DNA of 64,000 nucleotides from the NCBI RefSeq assembly GCF_020667845.1, contig NZ_JAFMPQ010000002.1:62001-126000 (forward strand). The letters are read 5' to 3'. The number at the start of each line of letters is the position of its first letter. Position 1 is the stretch's first letter. This document shows, one piece after another, positions 36,566 through 45,489 of the stretch. The translations under genes were made by a program, and so were the position numbers. The notes under the pieces are model-generated. The model was not told the DNA's origin. It was given only the letters and a program-made list of their open reading frames with translations, and did not search any database. This stretch comes from Cognatishimia sp. F0-27 (GTDB lineage: Bacteria; Pseudomonadota; Alphaproteobacteria; Rhodobacterales; Rhodobacteraceae).

Positions 36566-37255
36566 TTGACACTGCATCTTCGTCAGCCGCTGCCAACGGC
36601 GGAGTTCGACACACTGATTGACGAGGCGCTGTCTGCGCGCTCGTCCCGCGTCGTCTACGCGGCTTATGCAAAGCGCGCGTTCGATTTGTTGATCGTGCTG
36701 ATCCTCGCCATTCCAGTCGCATTCCTCGTGCTTGTTTTCGCGTGGTTGGTTTCGCGGGACGGCTTCTCGCCGTTCTATCGCCAAAAACGGGTGGGTCGGA
36801 ACGGGACGGTATTCAGCATGTGGAAATTGCGGTCCATGGTGCCCAACGCCGATACGCTTCTTGAGGCCTATCTGGCGGACAACGCGGACGCCCGCGCGGA
36901 ATGGGCCTTTCATCAGAAGCTGCGGCATGATCCGCGGATCACGAAGATCGGGCGGTTCATACGGAAAACCTCCATCGACGAGCTGCCGCAGCTGTGGAAC
37001 GTGCTGCGTGGCGACATGTCCATCGTGGGCCCGCGCCCCATGCTTGAGAACCAGCGTGCGATCTATCCCGGCACGGCCTATTATGCGCTGCGGCCGGGGA
37101 TTACTGGCTATTGGCAGACGTCTGTGCGCAACGAGTCGAGTTTCTCGGAACGCGCGGGGTTCGATACCGATTACCTGCGCGACATGTCCTTCCTGACGGA
37201 TATCCGCATCCTTCTCAAAACCGTGCGGGTTGTGGCGGCGGGAACGGGATACTGA
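36566..37255 (+). CDS. ExoY-type undecaprenyl-phosphate sugar-1-phosphate transferase
   Basis: Predicted 229-residue polyisoprenyl-phosphate hexose-1-phosphate transferase that starts an exopolysaccharide unit on undecaprenyl phosphate. One hydrophobic segment (LLIVLILAIPVAFLVLVFAW, about 47-66) is followed by the family core: FYRQKRVGRNGTVFSMWKLRSM, KIGRFIRKTSIDELPQLWNV with the Asp-Glu pair, and GDMSIVGPRPM. The length fits ExoY, which lacks the extra N-terminal domains of WcaJ. The start is TTG 36566 with GGGAGG five bases upstream. The long AT-rich upstream region suggests elaborate control. Confidence 0.92.
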   Translation: MTLHLRQPLPTAEFDTLIDEALSARSSRVVYAAYAKRAFDLLIVLILAIPVAFLVLVFAWLVSRDGFSPFYRQKRVGRNGTVFSMWKLRSMVPNADTLLEAYLADNADARAEWAFHQKLRHDPRITKIGRFIRKTSIDELPQLWNVLRGDMSIVGPRPMLENQRAIYPGTAYYALRPGITGYWQTSVRNESSFSERAGFDTDYLRDMSFLTDIRILLKTVRVVAAGTGY

Positions 37256-37297
37256 TCCCCTGCATTCGCAGGGAAACCCTGTGCATCCCTCAGACAA

Positions 37298-37325
37298 AAA
37301 AGCCCCGCCTTCCGGTGGGGCTTTT
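37298..37325. terminator. Bidirectional rho-independent terminator
   Basis: AAAAGCCCC pairs with GGGGCTTTT around a 10-base loop, giving A and T runs on both sides. It lies between the convergent ExoY-type and FMN reductase genes and can serve both. Confidence 0.9.
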
Positions 37326-37368
37326 ATGCGTAGAGCGGCCGGTCAAATACCGTCTGCCGCGCGCTGGT

Positions 37369-37929
37369 TCAGGCCGCGCGTGCGCGCATCCATTCGGCTT
37401 CCTTGCGCAACAGCGCCATGAGGTCGTCCAGCGCCTTGGCATTCATCTCGTTGGTCAGACGGCCATTCTCATCCCATTGGTTTGACGTCTGGGCCACCAT
37501 CAGCTCCGGCCCGTTGATGATGCGTGGCTGGAACGGCGCGAGGCAAAGCCGGGTCATGTTCTGTGAGCGTTCACCGCCGGCGCGGCCCGCTGCCGCCGAC
37601 ATGAGCGCCACCGGCTTGTCTTTCCACGGGGCGACGCCCGTGCGGCTGATCCAGTCGAGCGCGTTCTTTAGCGCACCGGAGATGCCCTTGTTGTATTCGG
37701 GTGTCGAGACGATCACCGCATCAGACGCGGCGATCTGGTGGGCAAGGGACATGACCTCTTCGGGAATGCCGGGATCGTCCTCGATATCCTGATCGAACAG
37801 GGGAAAGCGAATATCGGCTTCGGTGAACTCTGCTTCTCCGAAGCGGCGCGCTGCTTCGCGCACCAACAATCTGTTGGTGGACTCCGCGCGCAATGCACCG
37901 CTGATGCCGAGCAGGGATAGTTTGGTCAT
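37369..37929 (-). CDS. NAD(P)H-dependent FMN reductase (chromate/azo reductase-like)
   Basis: Predicted 186-residue flavodoxin-like reductase. The FMN phosphate loop GISGALRAESTNRLL is at residue 7, and STPEYNKGISGALKNALDW near residue 75 is the family hallmark. These enzymes reduce quinones, chromate or free flavin with NAD(P)H; the real substrate is unclear. ATG 37929 has GGAG nine bases upstream and removes 12 weak upstream codons. It appears monocistronic, ending at the bidirectional terminator. Confidence 0.9.
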   Translation of the reverse strand: MTKLSLLGISGALRAESTNRLLVREAARRFGEAEFTEADIRFPLFDQDIEDDPGIPEEVMSLAHQIAASDAVIVSTPEYNKGISGALKNALDWISRTGVAPWKDKPVALMSAAAGRAGGERSQNMTRLCLAPFQPRIINGPELMVAQTSNQWDENGRLTNEMNAKALDDLMALLRKEAEWMRARAA

Positions 37930-37980
37930 GGGTTTTATCTCCGAAAGACTGTTTGCGTTTCTCAAGGAGCTACAACGCGA

Positions 37981-38011
37981 AAGCGCCGCGACAAGGGCTG
38001 TCGCGGCGCTT
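37981..38011 (-). terminator. Terminator after the OmpA-like lipoprotein gene
   Basis: A perfect 13-bp stem (AAGCGCCGCGACA / TGTCGCGGCGCTT) with a five-base loop, starting 27 bases past the lipoprotein stop. On the minus strand it is followed by TCGCGTTG, so the U tract is short, but the stem is very stable. Confidence 0.75.
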
Positions 38012-38037
38012 GGCTGGATCGTGAAGGCCGGAGCCGG

Positions 38038-38703
38038 TCAGGCGTTCGGCAGGATGATGATCTCGACCCGGCGGTTCTGGAGACGGCCTTCCGGTGTCAG
38101 GTTGGACGCGATGGGTTGTGCCTCGCCGCGTCCGAAGGTCGAAACGCGGGACGCCGGAACGCCTTGCCCGGTGAGGATCGCCGCGACCGATTGCGCCCGA
38201 CGCTCGGACAGGCCGAGATTATACGCCGCATCCCCGGTGTTGTCGGTGTGGCCGACCACCTGAACGGTGGTGTTCGGGTAGGCCAGCAGGCTCTGGGCCA
38301 CGGTCCGGATGTCGGACTGCAAGTCGGGACGGAGCGTGGCGCTGTCGGTTGCAAACAGGATGTCCTGCGGCATGGTCACGATCAGACGGTCGCCGGTGTT
38401 GCGAATGGACGTGTCGGAGCCCAGCTGCTGGCGCAGTTCGGCTTCCTGTTTGTCGAGCTGGTTGCCGATGGCGGCACCGGCAGCGGCGCCCACAAGCGCG
38501 CCCGCGATGGTCGCGCGGTTGCGCTCGCCCACATCGTCACCGCCGGCCAGTCGGCCCGTGAGAGCACCGGCTGCCGCCCCGATCAGTGCGCCTTGCTTCG
38601 CCTGCCGGTTCGGATCGTTTTCATTGAACATCCCGCCTTCGGCACAGGCGCTCAGGCCCAGCACGGCAGTCAAAGACAGAATCAGGGGAGTATTGGCCCG
38701 CAT
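38038..38703 (-). CDS. OmpA-family outer-membrane lipoprotein (YiaD/Pal-like)
   Basis: Predicted 221-residue lipoprotein. The signal peptide ends in the lipobox LSAC (LTAVLGLSACAEGG), so Cys about residue 20 would be lipidated. A glycine-zipper stretch (GALIGAAAGALTGRLAGG, then ALVGAAAGAAIGNQL) follows, as in YiaD. The OmpA domain covers the C-terminal ~115 residues: ILFATDSATLRPDLQ, VVGHTDNTGDAAYNLGLSERRA, NRRVEIIILP. GAGG nine bases before 38703 supports that ATG; one at 38718 is possible. Probably an envelope-stabilising peptidoglycan anchor. Confidence 0.9.
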   Translation of the reverse strand: MRANTPLILSLTAVLGLSACAEGGMFNENDPNRQAKQGALIGAAAGALTGRLAGGDDVGERNRATIAGALVGAAAGAAIGNQLDKQEAELRQQLGSDTSIRNTGDRLIVTMPQDILFATDSATLRPDLQSDIRTVAQSLLAYPNTTVQVVGHTDNTGDAAYNLGLSERRAQSVAAILTGQGVPASRVSTFGRGEAQPIASNLTPEGRLQNRRVEIIILPNA

Positions 38704-38890
38704 ATCGAAAAACCTCATGTTTTGGTTGCCCCGTCTATAGGGGGATTGGAGCGTGTTATCCAAAAACAACGCAGTGGAACACGCCCTATTCCCCTAGATT
38801 CGGCAGTTTTCCGCCAAGAACAAGGGGAATTCGGTTCCTGTCTCCGCGAGTCATGCGTGTTCCGCAAGCAGCAGACCGAAAGCGGGTCAC

Positions 38891-39733
38891 TCAGGCATCG
38901 GCCCGCGCGGCCTCCCAAGCGAGCAAGGCGCGTTTGACGGGCAACCCCCAATGATAGCCGCCAAGGCCGCCGGATTTGCGCAAGGCGCGATGACAGGGGA
39001 TCAGATAACTGATCGGGTTGCGCCCCACCGCGGTGCCTACGGCCCGCACGGCCTTGGGATGGCCAATCGCTCCGGCAATCTCGGAATAGGTAGTCACTTC
39101 ACCGGAGGGGATGCGCATCAGCGCTTCCCAGACCTTGATCTGGAACGGCGCCCCGATGAGATAGAGCGGCACCTCGCTTCGGGTCGCGCCAAAGGCGCCC
39201 GCGACCCAGGGTGCCAGCGGATCGGGATCCTCGATATAGCTTGCCTTGGGCCAACGAGAACACAGATCTTCCATTGCCTCGGCGCGGGTTGTCTCTGCCA
39301 CGAAGGCGATCCCGGTCAGGCCCTTCGCGGTGCCCATGACCAGCGCCTCGCCAAACGGGCTGTCGAACCAACCATAGCGGATTTCGAGCCCTGCGCCGCC
39401 ACGCGCGTAGTCGCCGGGGCTCATGGCTTCCCAGCGCAGGAAGAGGTCGTGCAACCGTCCGCCGCCGGAGAGGCCGGTCGCATGGGCGGTTTCGAGCGTG
39501 GTAAACCGCTCGTCGAGCAATGCCTTTGCGTGGCCGAGCGTGAGGTATTGCTGATACCGTTTTGGCGAAACGCCGGCCCATTTGCTGAACAGGCGCTGAA
39601 AATGCGCTGGGCTCATGCCCATGTCGCGCGCGAGATCGTCGAGCGTTGCCGCAGGGCCGAGCCGGTCCACGGCATCGATGGCGCGGCGCATGACGTGGTA
39701 ATGGTAGCTCTGCTCCATGGTGTCCTTGGGCAT
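38891..39733 (-). CDS. AraC HTH-O6-methylguanine methyltransferase fusion (Ada-like, lacking N-terminal Zn domain)
   Basis: Predicted 280-residue protein. An AraC-type DNA-binding domain (about residues 10-100; MGMSPAHFQRLFSKWAGVSPKRY) is joined to a suicidal O6-alkylguanine methyltransferase whose acceptor cysteine lies in NPISYLIPCHRALRKSGG near residue 248. The N-terminal four-cysteine zinc domain of E. coli Ada, which senses methylphosphotriesters, is absent, so regulation by that route is not expected. AAAGGAG seven bases before ATG 39733 fixes the start. It is divergent from nth, placing two base-repair genes side by side. Confidence 0.92.
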   Translation of the reverse strand: MPKDTMEQSYHYHVMRRAIDAVDRLGPAATLDDLARDMGMSPAHFQRLFSKWAGVSPKRYQQYLTLGHAKALLDERFTTLETAHATGLSGGGRLHDLFLRWEAMSPGDYARGGAGLEIRYGWFDSPFGEALVMGTAKGLTGIAFVAETTRAEAMEDLCSRWPKASYIEDPDPLAPWVAGAFGATRSEVPLYLIGAPFQIKVWEALMRIPSGEVTTYSEIAGAIGHPKAVRAVGTAVGRNPISYLIPCHRALRKSGGLGGYHWGLPVKRALLAWEAARADA

Positions 39734-39924
39734 CGTGTTTCTCCTTTGGCGCCAGATTACGCGCGACGTGGCGCGCAGACGACCCGAATGTTGCGCAACT
39801 TCTTGCGGGCCGGGGCCATTGGCCCGGGTCCTGCGGCATGTCACGACCCTCCCCGGCCCGTCTTTGCACACGCAAGGCGCGCAGCGGGCTTGCCCGCGCC
39901 CCGCGGACGCTGCATAGGAGCATC

Positions 39925-40569
39925 ATGGCAAAACAGCTCGATTATCACACGATCCGCGAGATCTTCACCCGGTTTGCTGACGCGGAGGCCGAGCCCAAGG
40001 GGGAGCTCGACCACGTCAACGCCTACACGCTTGTGGTGGCCGTCGCGCTATCGGCGCAGGCGACCGATGCAGGCGTGAACAAGGCGACCAGGGGCCTCTT
40101 TGCAGTGGCCGATACGCCCGAAAAAATGCTCGCTCTTGGTGAAGAAGGGGTCATCGAGCACATCAAGACCATCGGGCTGTATCGCAACAAGGCCAAGAAT
40201 GTCATCAAGCTCAGCCGGATCCTGGTGGAGCAGTATGGCGGCGCCGTGCCGTGTTCGCGCGCCGCGCTGGAGAGCCTCCCCGGGGTTGGCCGCAAGACCG
40301 CGAACGTTGTGCTCAACATGTGGTGGGGCCACCCGGCGCAAGCGGTCGACACGCATATCTTCCGCGTCGGCAACCGGTCTGGGATCGCGCCGGGCAAGGA
40401 TGTGGTTGCGGTCGAACGCGCGATCGAGGATCACGTGCCCGTCGACTTTCAGCGCCACGCCCATCACTGGCTCATCCTGCATGGGCGCTATACCTGTGTG
40501 GCGCGCAAACCGAAATGCCAGGCCTGCCTGATCCGCGACCTGTGCCGATACGAGGACAAGACCCCATGA
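39925..40569 (+). CDS. nth: Endonuclease III (DNA glycosylase/AP lyase)
   Basis: Predicted 214-residue base-excision repair enzyme removing oxidised pyrimidines. The helix-hairpin-helix LPGVGRKTANVVL near residue 114 contains the catalytic Lys, and the catalytic Asp follows in AVDTHIFRVGNR. The 4Fe-4S ligands are in C-x6-C-x2-C-x5-C at the C-terminus (CVARKPKCQACLIRDLC). ATG 39925 has TAGGAG just upstream and agrees with the family start. It overlaps the next gene by ATGA. Confidence 0.96.
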   Translation: MAKQLDYHTIREIFTRFADAEAEPKGELDHVNAYTLVVAVALSAQATDAGVNKATRGLFAVADTPEKMLALGEEGVIEHIKTIGLYRNKAKNVIKLSRILVEQYGGAVPCSRAALESLPGVGRKTANVVLNMWWGHPAQAVDTHIFRVGNRSGIAPGKDVVAVERAIEDHVPVDFQRHAHHWLILHGRYTCVARKPKCQACLIRDLCRYEDKTP

Positions 40570-41555
40570 AGAAGTACCAGGTGGCGGGCATCGGCAATGC
40601 CGTAGTAGACGTGATCGCGCGTGCGGAGGACACGTTTCTCGACCTGATGGGGATCCAGAAGGGAATCATGCAGCTTGTGGACCGGCCCCGTGCGGAGACC
40701 CTTTACGGGGCGATGGCGGAGCGCGTTCAGGCCCCCGGTGGATCGGTGGCCAACACGCTGGCCGGGTTGGGCAATCTTGGTCTGCGCACCGCCTTTATCG
40801 GCCGTGTCCATGACGATGCGCTGGGCCGGTTCTATGCCCGCGCGATGGAAAAGGACGGTACGGATTTCGTCAACGCGCCGGTGGCCGATGGTGAATTGCC
40901 CACGTCTCGCTCGATGATCTTCGTGTCGCCGGATGGCGAGCGATCCATGAACACGTATCTTGGCATCTCGGCGGAGCTTGGCCCGGACGACGTTCCGGAG
41001 GCGGTTGCGGCCGAAACGGAGATTGTCTTCCTCGAGGGCTACCTGTTTGACAAGGACAAGGGCAAAGAGGCGTTCCTGCGCGCGGCGCGGGCATGTCGCG
41101 GCGCCGGCGGGCGCACAGGGATCGCCATCTCCGATCCGTTCTGCGTTGAGCGGCATCGCGAGGATTTCTTGCAGCTCATCGCAAACGAGATGGATTTTGT
41201 CATCGGCAATGAAGATGAGATCCGCTCGCTCTATCAAAATGACGATCTTGAGGCGGATCTTGCGGCGGTGTCTTCCGTGTGTCCGCTTGTGGTGTGTACG
41301 CGGTCCGGGGATGGGGTGACGATCATCCATGAGGGCACGCGCACGGACGTTCCGGTCGAGAAGGTCGTTCCGGTCGATGCGACGGGCGCGGGGGACCAGT
41401 TTGCGGCAGGGTTCCTGTACGGGTTGGCAACAGGGACGGATATCCGCACAGCGGGCCTGATGGGCTGCGCTGCTGCCGCCGAAGTCATCTCGCACATTGG
41501 TCCGCGCCCGGAGGCGAGCCTCCCGAAGCTCTTTGAGCGCAAAGGGCTTCTCTGA
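40566..41555 (+). CDS. PfkB-family sugar/nucleoside kinase (adenosine kinase-like)
   Basis: Predicted 329-residue ribokinase-fold kinase. GIGNAVVDVIARAED at the N-terminus and GGSVANTLAGLGNLGL near residue 58 are the substrate-side PfkB signature; the C-terminal signature DATGAGDQFAAGFLYGL near residue 274 holds the catalytic Asp. The pattern matches proteins annotated as adenosine kinase in alphaproteobacteria; substrate not proven. Coupled to nth by an ATGA overlap. Confidence 0.88.
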   Translation: MKKYQVAGIGNAVVDVIARAEDTFLDLMGIQKGIMQLVDRPRAETLYGAMAERVQAPGGSVANTLAGLGNLGLRTAFIGRVHDDALGRFYARAMEKDGTDFVNAPVADGELPTSRSMIFVSPDGERSMNTYLGISAELGPDDVPEAVAAETEIVFLEGYLFDKDKGKEAFLRAARACRGAGGRTGIAISDPFCVERHREDFLQLIANEMDFVIGNEDEIRSLYQNDDLEADLAAVSSVCPLVVCTRSGDGVTIIHEGTRTDVPVEKVVPVDATGAGDQFAAGFLYGLATGTDIRTAGLMGCAAAAEVISHIGPRPEASLPKLFERKGLL

Positions 41556-41985
41556 CGGTGGCACTGTTGCCGGGCACTCGCCCGGCGTCACCATGACGTC
41601 ACGGCTCCATCCACTCTACATGGCTGCAATCCTGGCGGGTCGCACAGGCCAGCCGTTGCGGCGGCTGAAAGCACAAGCGCCTTGTCGATGGTGCCGAGGA
41701 GAGCCGCGCCCGGACGGCGTGACGCTGCAGCGGACCGTCGGCGCCGGGACGCTTCATGCGGGGACCACAGCACAAGCGCTTACGGATCTCGGGCGCTCGA
41801 GCCGGCATTTGGGGGGCGGCTGCCTTTGCTTTGCGGCCATGCGGGGCGATGCGGGCCGACGTCGCCATCGCTCGCCCGCGTAGTGACGGCAAATCTCGCA
41901 ACGACGGGCGTGACGGGCATGGTGTCATCCAGTGTCGCGCGAGGGGGCGTGCTTGGGCTGCCTGTATAAGGGCGTCGGCGCGCGA
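41556..41985. other. Gap without recognised gene, with a GC hairpin at 41569-41586
   Basis: Between the convergent kinase and purK genes. GCCGGGC-ACTC-GCCCGGC at 41569-41586 is a perfect 7-bp hairpin 14 bases past the kinase stop; without a T run it may still aid termination. The rest (about 400 bases) has only arginine-rich chance frames. Confidence 0.5.
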
Positions 41986-43053
41986 TCAGCCCCGGATGAT
42001 GCGGTTGACATGCCCCATCTTGCGGCCCGGTTTGACCTCAGCTTTCCCGTAGAGATGCAGCGCGACAGAGGTATCGCGGGCGAGCGCCGGAACCCGGTCG
42101 AGATCATCGCCGATCAGGTTCTCCATCACCACATCCGCATGCCGGCTGCCATCGCCAAGCGGCCATCCCGCCACCGCGCGGATATGTTGTTCGAACTGGT
42201 CCACGACGCATCCGTTCTGGGTCCAGTGCCCCGAGTTATGCACCCGCGGGGCAATCTCGTTCACGATGAGCCGACCTTTGGAGACAAAGAGTTCAACTCC
42301 CATGACGCCAACATAATCGAGCGCATTGAGAATTTTCGCCGCCAAAAGCACAGCATCCGTCCGGAGACGCGGCGGGATCATGGCAGGCACGGTGGTGGTC
42401 CGCAGGATTCCCCCCTCGTGGACATTGGCGCCGGGGTCAAACGCCGAAACCTGCCCGTCCGGCGCACGGGCGGCGATGACAGAAATCTCCATCTCGAAAT
42501 CGACAAACCCTTCAAGGATCGCGGGCGCACCGGACATGGCGACAAAGGCTTCATCGGCTTCCTCTGCGGTCATGATCCGCGCCTGCCCCTTCCCGTCATA
42601 GCCAAAGCGGCGTGTCTTGAGAATGCCGGGAAGGCCATTCGTTTCCATCGCCCGATCGAGAGAGGCGCGATCGGTAATATCGGCAAAGGGGGCCGTTTGG
42701 AGGCCAAGATCGGTGAGGAACCGCTTTTCGGTGAGGCGATCCTGGCTGACGCGCAGCGCTTCGCGCCCGGGCCGAATGTTGCGATGGTGTTCAAGCAGGT
42801 CGAGCGCGTCGGTCGGGATATTCTCGAACTCGTACGTGATCACATCGACGGAGTCCGCGAAGGCTTCGAGCGCAGTTTTGTCGTCATAGGCAGCGGTGGT
42901 CACACGATGCGCAACATCCCCCGCCGGCGGGTTGGCACCGGGCTCGAAGACATGCGTGCGCAAACCGAGACGACTTGCGGCGACAGAAAGCATGCGGCCA
43001 AGCTGACCGCCGCCGAGAATGCCGATGGTGCTGCCGGAGGGAAGAGGTTCCAT
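41986..43053 (-). CDS. purK: N5-carboxyaminoimidazole ribonucleotide synthase PurK
   Basis: Predicted 355-residue ATP-grasp enzyme converting AIR, bicarbonate and ATP to N5-CAIR in purine synthesis. GILGGGQLGRML opens the pre-ATP-grasp domain, VITYEFENIPTDAL follows, KTRRFGYDGKGQ near residue 148 binds ATP, and NEIAPRVHNSGHWT near 265 is a strong PurK signature. AAGGA before ATG 43053 sets the start. purE lies upstream on the same strand with a 187-base gap, wider than the overlap seen in many bacteria. Confidence 0.96.
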   Translation of the reverse strand: MEPLPSGSTIGILGGGQLGRMLSVAASRLGLRTHVFEPGANPPAGDVAHRVTTAAYDDKTALEAFADSVDVITYEFENIPTDALDLLEHHRNIRPGREALRVSQDRLTEKRFLTDLGLQTAPFADITDRASLDRAMETNGLPGILKTRRFGYDGKGQARIMTAEEADEAFVAMSGAPAILEGFVDFEMEISVIAARAPDGQVSAFDPGANVHEGGILRTTTVPAMIPPRLRTDAVLLAAKILNALDYVGVMGVELFVSKGRLIVNEIAPRVHNSGHWTQNGCVVDQFEQHIRAVAGWPLGDGSRHADVVMENLIGDDLDRVPALARDTSVALHLYGKAEVKPGRKMGHVNRIIRG

Positions 43054-43240
43054 GTCGATCCTTGCCGCTTGGTCGTCACACTGCACCGGTTGAATGCGCC
43101 GCAGGCTCCGGTCGTTCAAGTGGTTTTGTGGAAATTTGCCGATTTGACGGTCGGCTTATCCCGATCCAAGGGTGTTCGAGGGGGTCTTGGGCGTCATCCG
43201 CGCCAATTGCCGGCTGCATCTGCACAGCGTGGCTGCACCC

Positions 43241-43729
43241 TCAGCCGCGCGTGGGCTCCTCGGCAATCGAAGCGGACAATGCCGCGCGCCACGCGTCGAG
43301 GCGTTGCGCAAGCGCGGCGTCCTGCAAGGCAAGAATTCCGGCGGCCATCAACCCGGCATTGGCGGCCCCGGCGGCACCGATGGCCATGGTCGCGACGGGA
43401 AAACCCCGCGGCATCTGGAGAATCGAATAAAGACTGTCGACCCCGGAGAGGGCACGGGTCTGGACAGGCACGCCGATCACCGGAACCCGTGTCTTGGATG
43501 CCATCATGCCGGGCAGATGCGCCGCCCCGCCCGCACCGGCAATGATGACCTGCAGGCCGCGCTCAACGGCCTCCTTCCCGTAGCTCCAGAGTCGGTCGGG
43601 TGTGCGATGAGCGGAGACGATACGCGTCTCGTAAGGCACGTCGAGCGCATCGAGCATGTCAGCCGCTTCCTGCATGGTGGGCCAGTCGGATTGGCTGCCC
43701 ATGATGATGCCAACCTTGATTTCTGACAT
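43241..43729 (-). CDS. purE: N5-carboxyaminoimidazole ribonucleotide mutase PurE
   Basis: Predicted 162-residue class I PurE, which rearranges the N5-CAIR made by PurK into CAIR. Signatures are [14 protein letters not shown] at the N-terminus, [10 protein letters not shown] near residue 39 (catalytic His region), [13 protein letters not shown] and [25 protein letters not shown] precedes the ATG. It is probably co-transcribed with purK. Confidence 0.97.
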   Translation of the reverse strand: MSEIKVGIIMGSQSDWPTMQEAADMLDALDVPYETRIVSAHRTPDRLWSYGKEAVERGLQVIIAGAGGAAHLPGMMASKTRVPVIGVPVQTRALSGVDSLYSILQMPRGFPVATMAIGAAGAANAGLMAAGILALQDAALAQRLDAWRAALSASIAEEPTRG

Positions 43730-43923
43730 GGCTTGTCTCCGCGCCGTTCCGATACGTCGTTGGCGGAACTATACAAGTGCGGCCTGCGGGGGCAATCGCC
43801 AACGACGACACAGGGCGCGGACATGGCGAGGCGCGCCGGGCGCGGGCGGCTTGTGCAAAGCGCGCCGGGGCCGGTCTGGGTCCGGGCTGAGCGAAGATCC
43901 AGGCGGCGCGATGAGCGCGCGCG

Positions 43924-44148
43924 TCAGGCGATGATATCGGGCAGCAGCCGGTCCTCGATCTGGGCGATCCTGTCTTTCAGACGCAGCTTCTTCTTTTTCA
44001 ACCGTTGCATTGTAAGCTGGTCGGCGGTGCCGGTGGCCTGCATCGCGCGGATTGCCTCATCGAGGTCACGATGTTCGCGGCGAAATACCTCAAGCTCCAC
44101 CCTGAGCACTTCCTCGGTCTTCATCGAAAGCTCGGTCGGGGCGTTCAT
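43924..44148 (-). CDS. DUF465/YdcH-family small coiled-coil protein
   Basis: Predicted 74-residue helical protein. The heptad-rich VELEVFRREHRDLDEAIRAM and MQRLKKKKLRLKDRIAQIEDRLLPDI are the DUF465/YdcH pattern. Function is unknown in the family. GAGG eight bases before the ATG supports the start. It is divergent from hsp20. Confidence 0.88.
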   Translation of the reverse strand: MNAPTELSMKTEEVLRVELEVFRREHRDLDEAIRAMQATGTADQLTMQRLKKKKLRLKDRIAQIEDRLLPDIIA

Positions 44149-44215
44149 GCAGCAATCCTCACTCGAAACCCGGTGCAGACCCTTCTTTTAGCAGCCAAAC
44201 CTCTTTTGGCAAAGC

Positions 44216-44244
44216 CTTGCCATGGCTGAAACGCCTCCCCATAT
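44216..44244 (+). promoter_or_regulatory. Sigma-32 (RpoH) promoter of hsp20
   Basis: CTTG and CCCCATAT are 17 bases apart, an excellent match to the sigma-32 consensus (CTTGaaa ... CCCCATnT). It lies about 70 bases before the small heat-shock gene and predicts heat induction. Confidence 0.85.
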
Positions 44245-44312
44245 TGGAAGGGTGCTGCGGTTGCCAGAACGGGATCGTCGCGCCACGTCGCTTTATTGCA
44301 AAGGACACCACT

Positions 44313-44723
44313 ATGACAAAACTGACTCTTGGGTCCTACCCGCACATGCTTGGCTTCGAGCAGCTGGAACGCTTGCTGGAGCGGACGGCGAAATCGGCCG
44401 AAGGGTATCCTCCATTCAACATCGAACAGACGTCTGAAAGCTCCTACCGGATCACGCTTGCGGTGGCCGGGTTCTCAGATCGTGATCTGTCGATCACGGT
44501 CGAGGATCGCCAGCTCGTGATCCGTGGCCGCCAGCGGGACGACCAGTCTGACCGGGTCTTCCTCCATCGCGGCATCGCCTCGCGCCAGTTTCAGCGCAGT
44601 TTCGTGCTGGCTGATGGGGTGGAGGTTGGTGAAGCCGAGATCGAAAACGGTTTGCTGCATGTCGATCTGACCCTGAGCCGCCCGGAAACGGTGGTTCAGA
44701 CAATCGCAATCAGGAAAGGGTGA
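44313..44723 (+). CDS. Small heat-shock protein Hsp20 (IbpA-like)
   Basis: Predicted 136-residue alpha-crystallin chaperone that holds unfolding proteins. The N-terminus MTKLTLGSYPHMLGFEQLERL resembles IbpA. The crystallin core includes YRITLAVAGFSDRDLSITVED, LVIRGRQRDD, the basic RGIASRQFQRSF loop and the conserved ENGLLHVDL strand. The C-terminal I-x-I is present as TIAIRKG. AAAGGA eight bases before ATG 44313 sets the start. It follows an RpoH promoter and is paired with a DUF1150 gene four bases downstream. Confidence 0.95.
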   Translation: MTKLTLGSYPHMLGFEQLERLLERTAKSAEGYPPFNIEQTSESSYRITLAVAGFSDRDLSITVEDRQLVIRGRQRDDQSDRVFLHRGIASRQFQRSFVLADGVEVGEAEIENGLLHVDLTLSRPETVVQTIAIRKG

Positions 44724-44727
44724 GGAC

Positions 44728-44955
44728 ATGAACACACGTCATACATTCGCGAATACGGAATCGGATCGGATCGTTTACGTAAAACCCGTTGCGGTGGCTG
44801 ATCTACCCGAAGAGGTGCAAAGCCAGGTCATCGGGCATGACACGCTTTATGCGGTTCACAACGCGGACGGGGAGCGCCTTGCGCTGGTCAAGGACCGGAA
44901 CCTGGCCTTCATGCTTGCGCGCCAAAATGACATGTCACCGGTCACGGTGCACTAA
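44728..44955 (+). CDS. DUF1150-family protein paired with Hsp20
   Basis: Predicted 75-residue protein of the DUF1150 type (IVYVKPVAVADLPEEVQ, YAVHNADGERLALVKDRNLAF, ending SPVTVH). It begins four bases after hsp20 with GTGAGGAC as ribosome site, so it is surely co-transcribed and heat-induced. Function is unknown; genomic pairing suggests it assists or senses the same stress. Confidence 0.88.
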   Translation: MNTRHTFANTESDRIVYVKPVAVADLPEEVQSQVIGHDTLYAVHNADGERLALVKDRNLAFMLARQNDMSPVTVH

Positions 44956-44978
44956 GCCGAGGAGCGCTGAAATGACGG

Positions 44979-45003
44979 GGCCTCCGGCGATACGGGGGCC
45001 TTC
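44979..45003 (+). terminator. Terminator after hsp20-DUF1150
   Basis: GGCCTCCG / CGGGGGCC forms an 8-bp stem with one G-T pair and a six-base loop, followed by TTCAATTTCT. It lies 23 bases past the DUF1150 stop. Confidence 0.65.
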
Positions 45004-45005
45004 AA

Positions 45006-45430
45006 TTTCTCCGATCAGCGCGGTCAGCTGATCCCCAAAATCCGCCGTGAATCATGGCATCGGCCACCACAGGCCGAGATCCGGATAGACGCCCAAACGG
45101 CCCGAACGGTCATTGGCCCGACCCTGCGTCATGCTGGCCCTTCCGTGTGGCTCCATATGTCTGCCGTTCTAGGGCGCCAATGATGGCCGCGAATGCCCGA
45201 TTTGGGATCCCCGGCGCGTTCGCCGCACTGCATATGACAATGGGCAGAACGCCTCGAAAAAAACGCGGCATATGCGGTCCTGCCTGCGTCGCCCTTCTGC
45301 CGCCGTGCAAAGGTTGGTCCGATCAGGACCCGCCCGGCGTTTGACGCCGTCATCGACAGCAGATGCGCAGATTGCGGCATCGGGCAGGATCGTCCCCATA
45401 TCGCGACAGGCAGGACCGGTCGCTTGGCGG
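45006..45430. other. Gap without recognised gene
   Basis: About 425 bases between two facing terminators. No frame carries a recognisable domain or a good ribosome site, and I see no tRNA or repeat. Confidence 0.5.
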
Positions 45431-45433
45431 CAA

Positions 45434-45467
45434 CAAAAAGGGCTGCGCACCACCTGCGCAGCCCCTT
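45434..45467 (-). terminator. Terminator after the sulfate-activation gene
   Basis: GGGCTGCGCA / TGCGCAGCCC is a perfect 10-bp stem with loop CCACC (45440-45464), followed on the minus strand by CTTTTTG. It lies 25 bases past the stop. Strong intrinsic terminator. Confidence 0.9.
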
Positions 45468-45489
45468 GGCGGTGAAAAAAGGCGATGCG

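Noticed and set aside
41556-41985. Small genes between the PfkB kinase and purK
   Set aside because: Frames on both strands are arginine/alanine-rich without ribosome sites or motifs.
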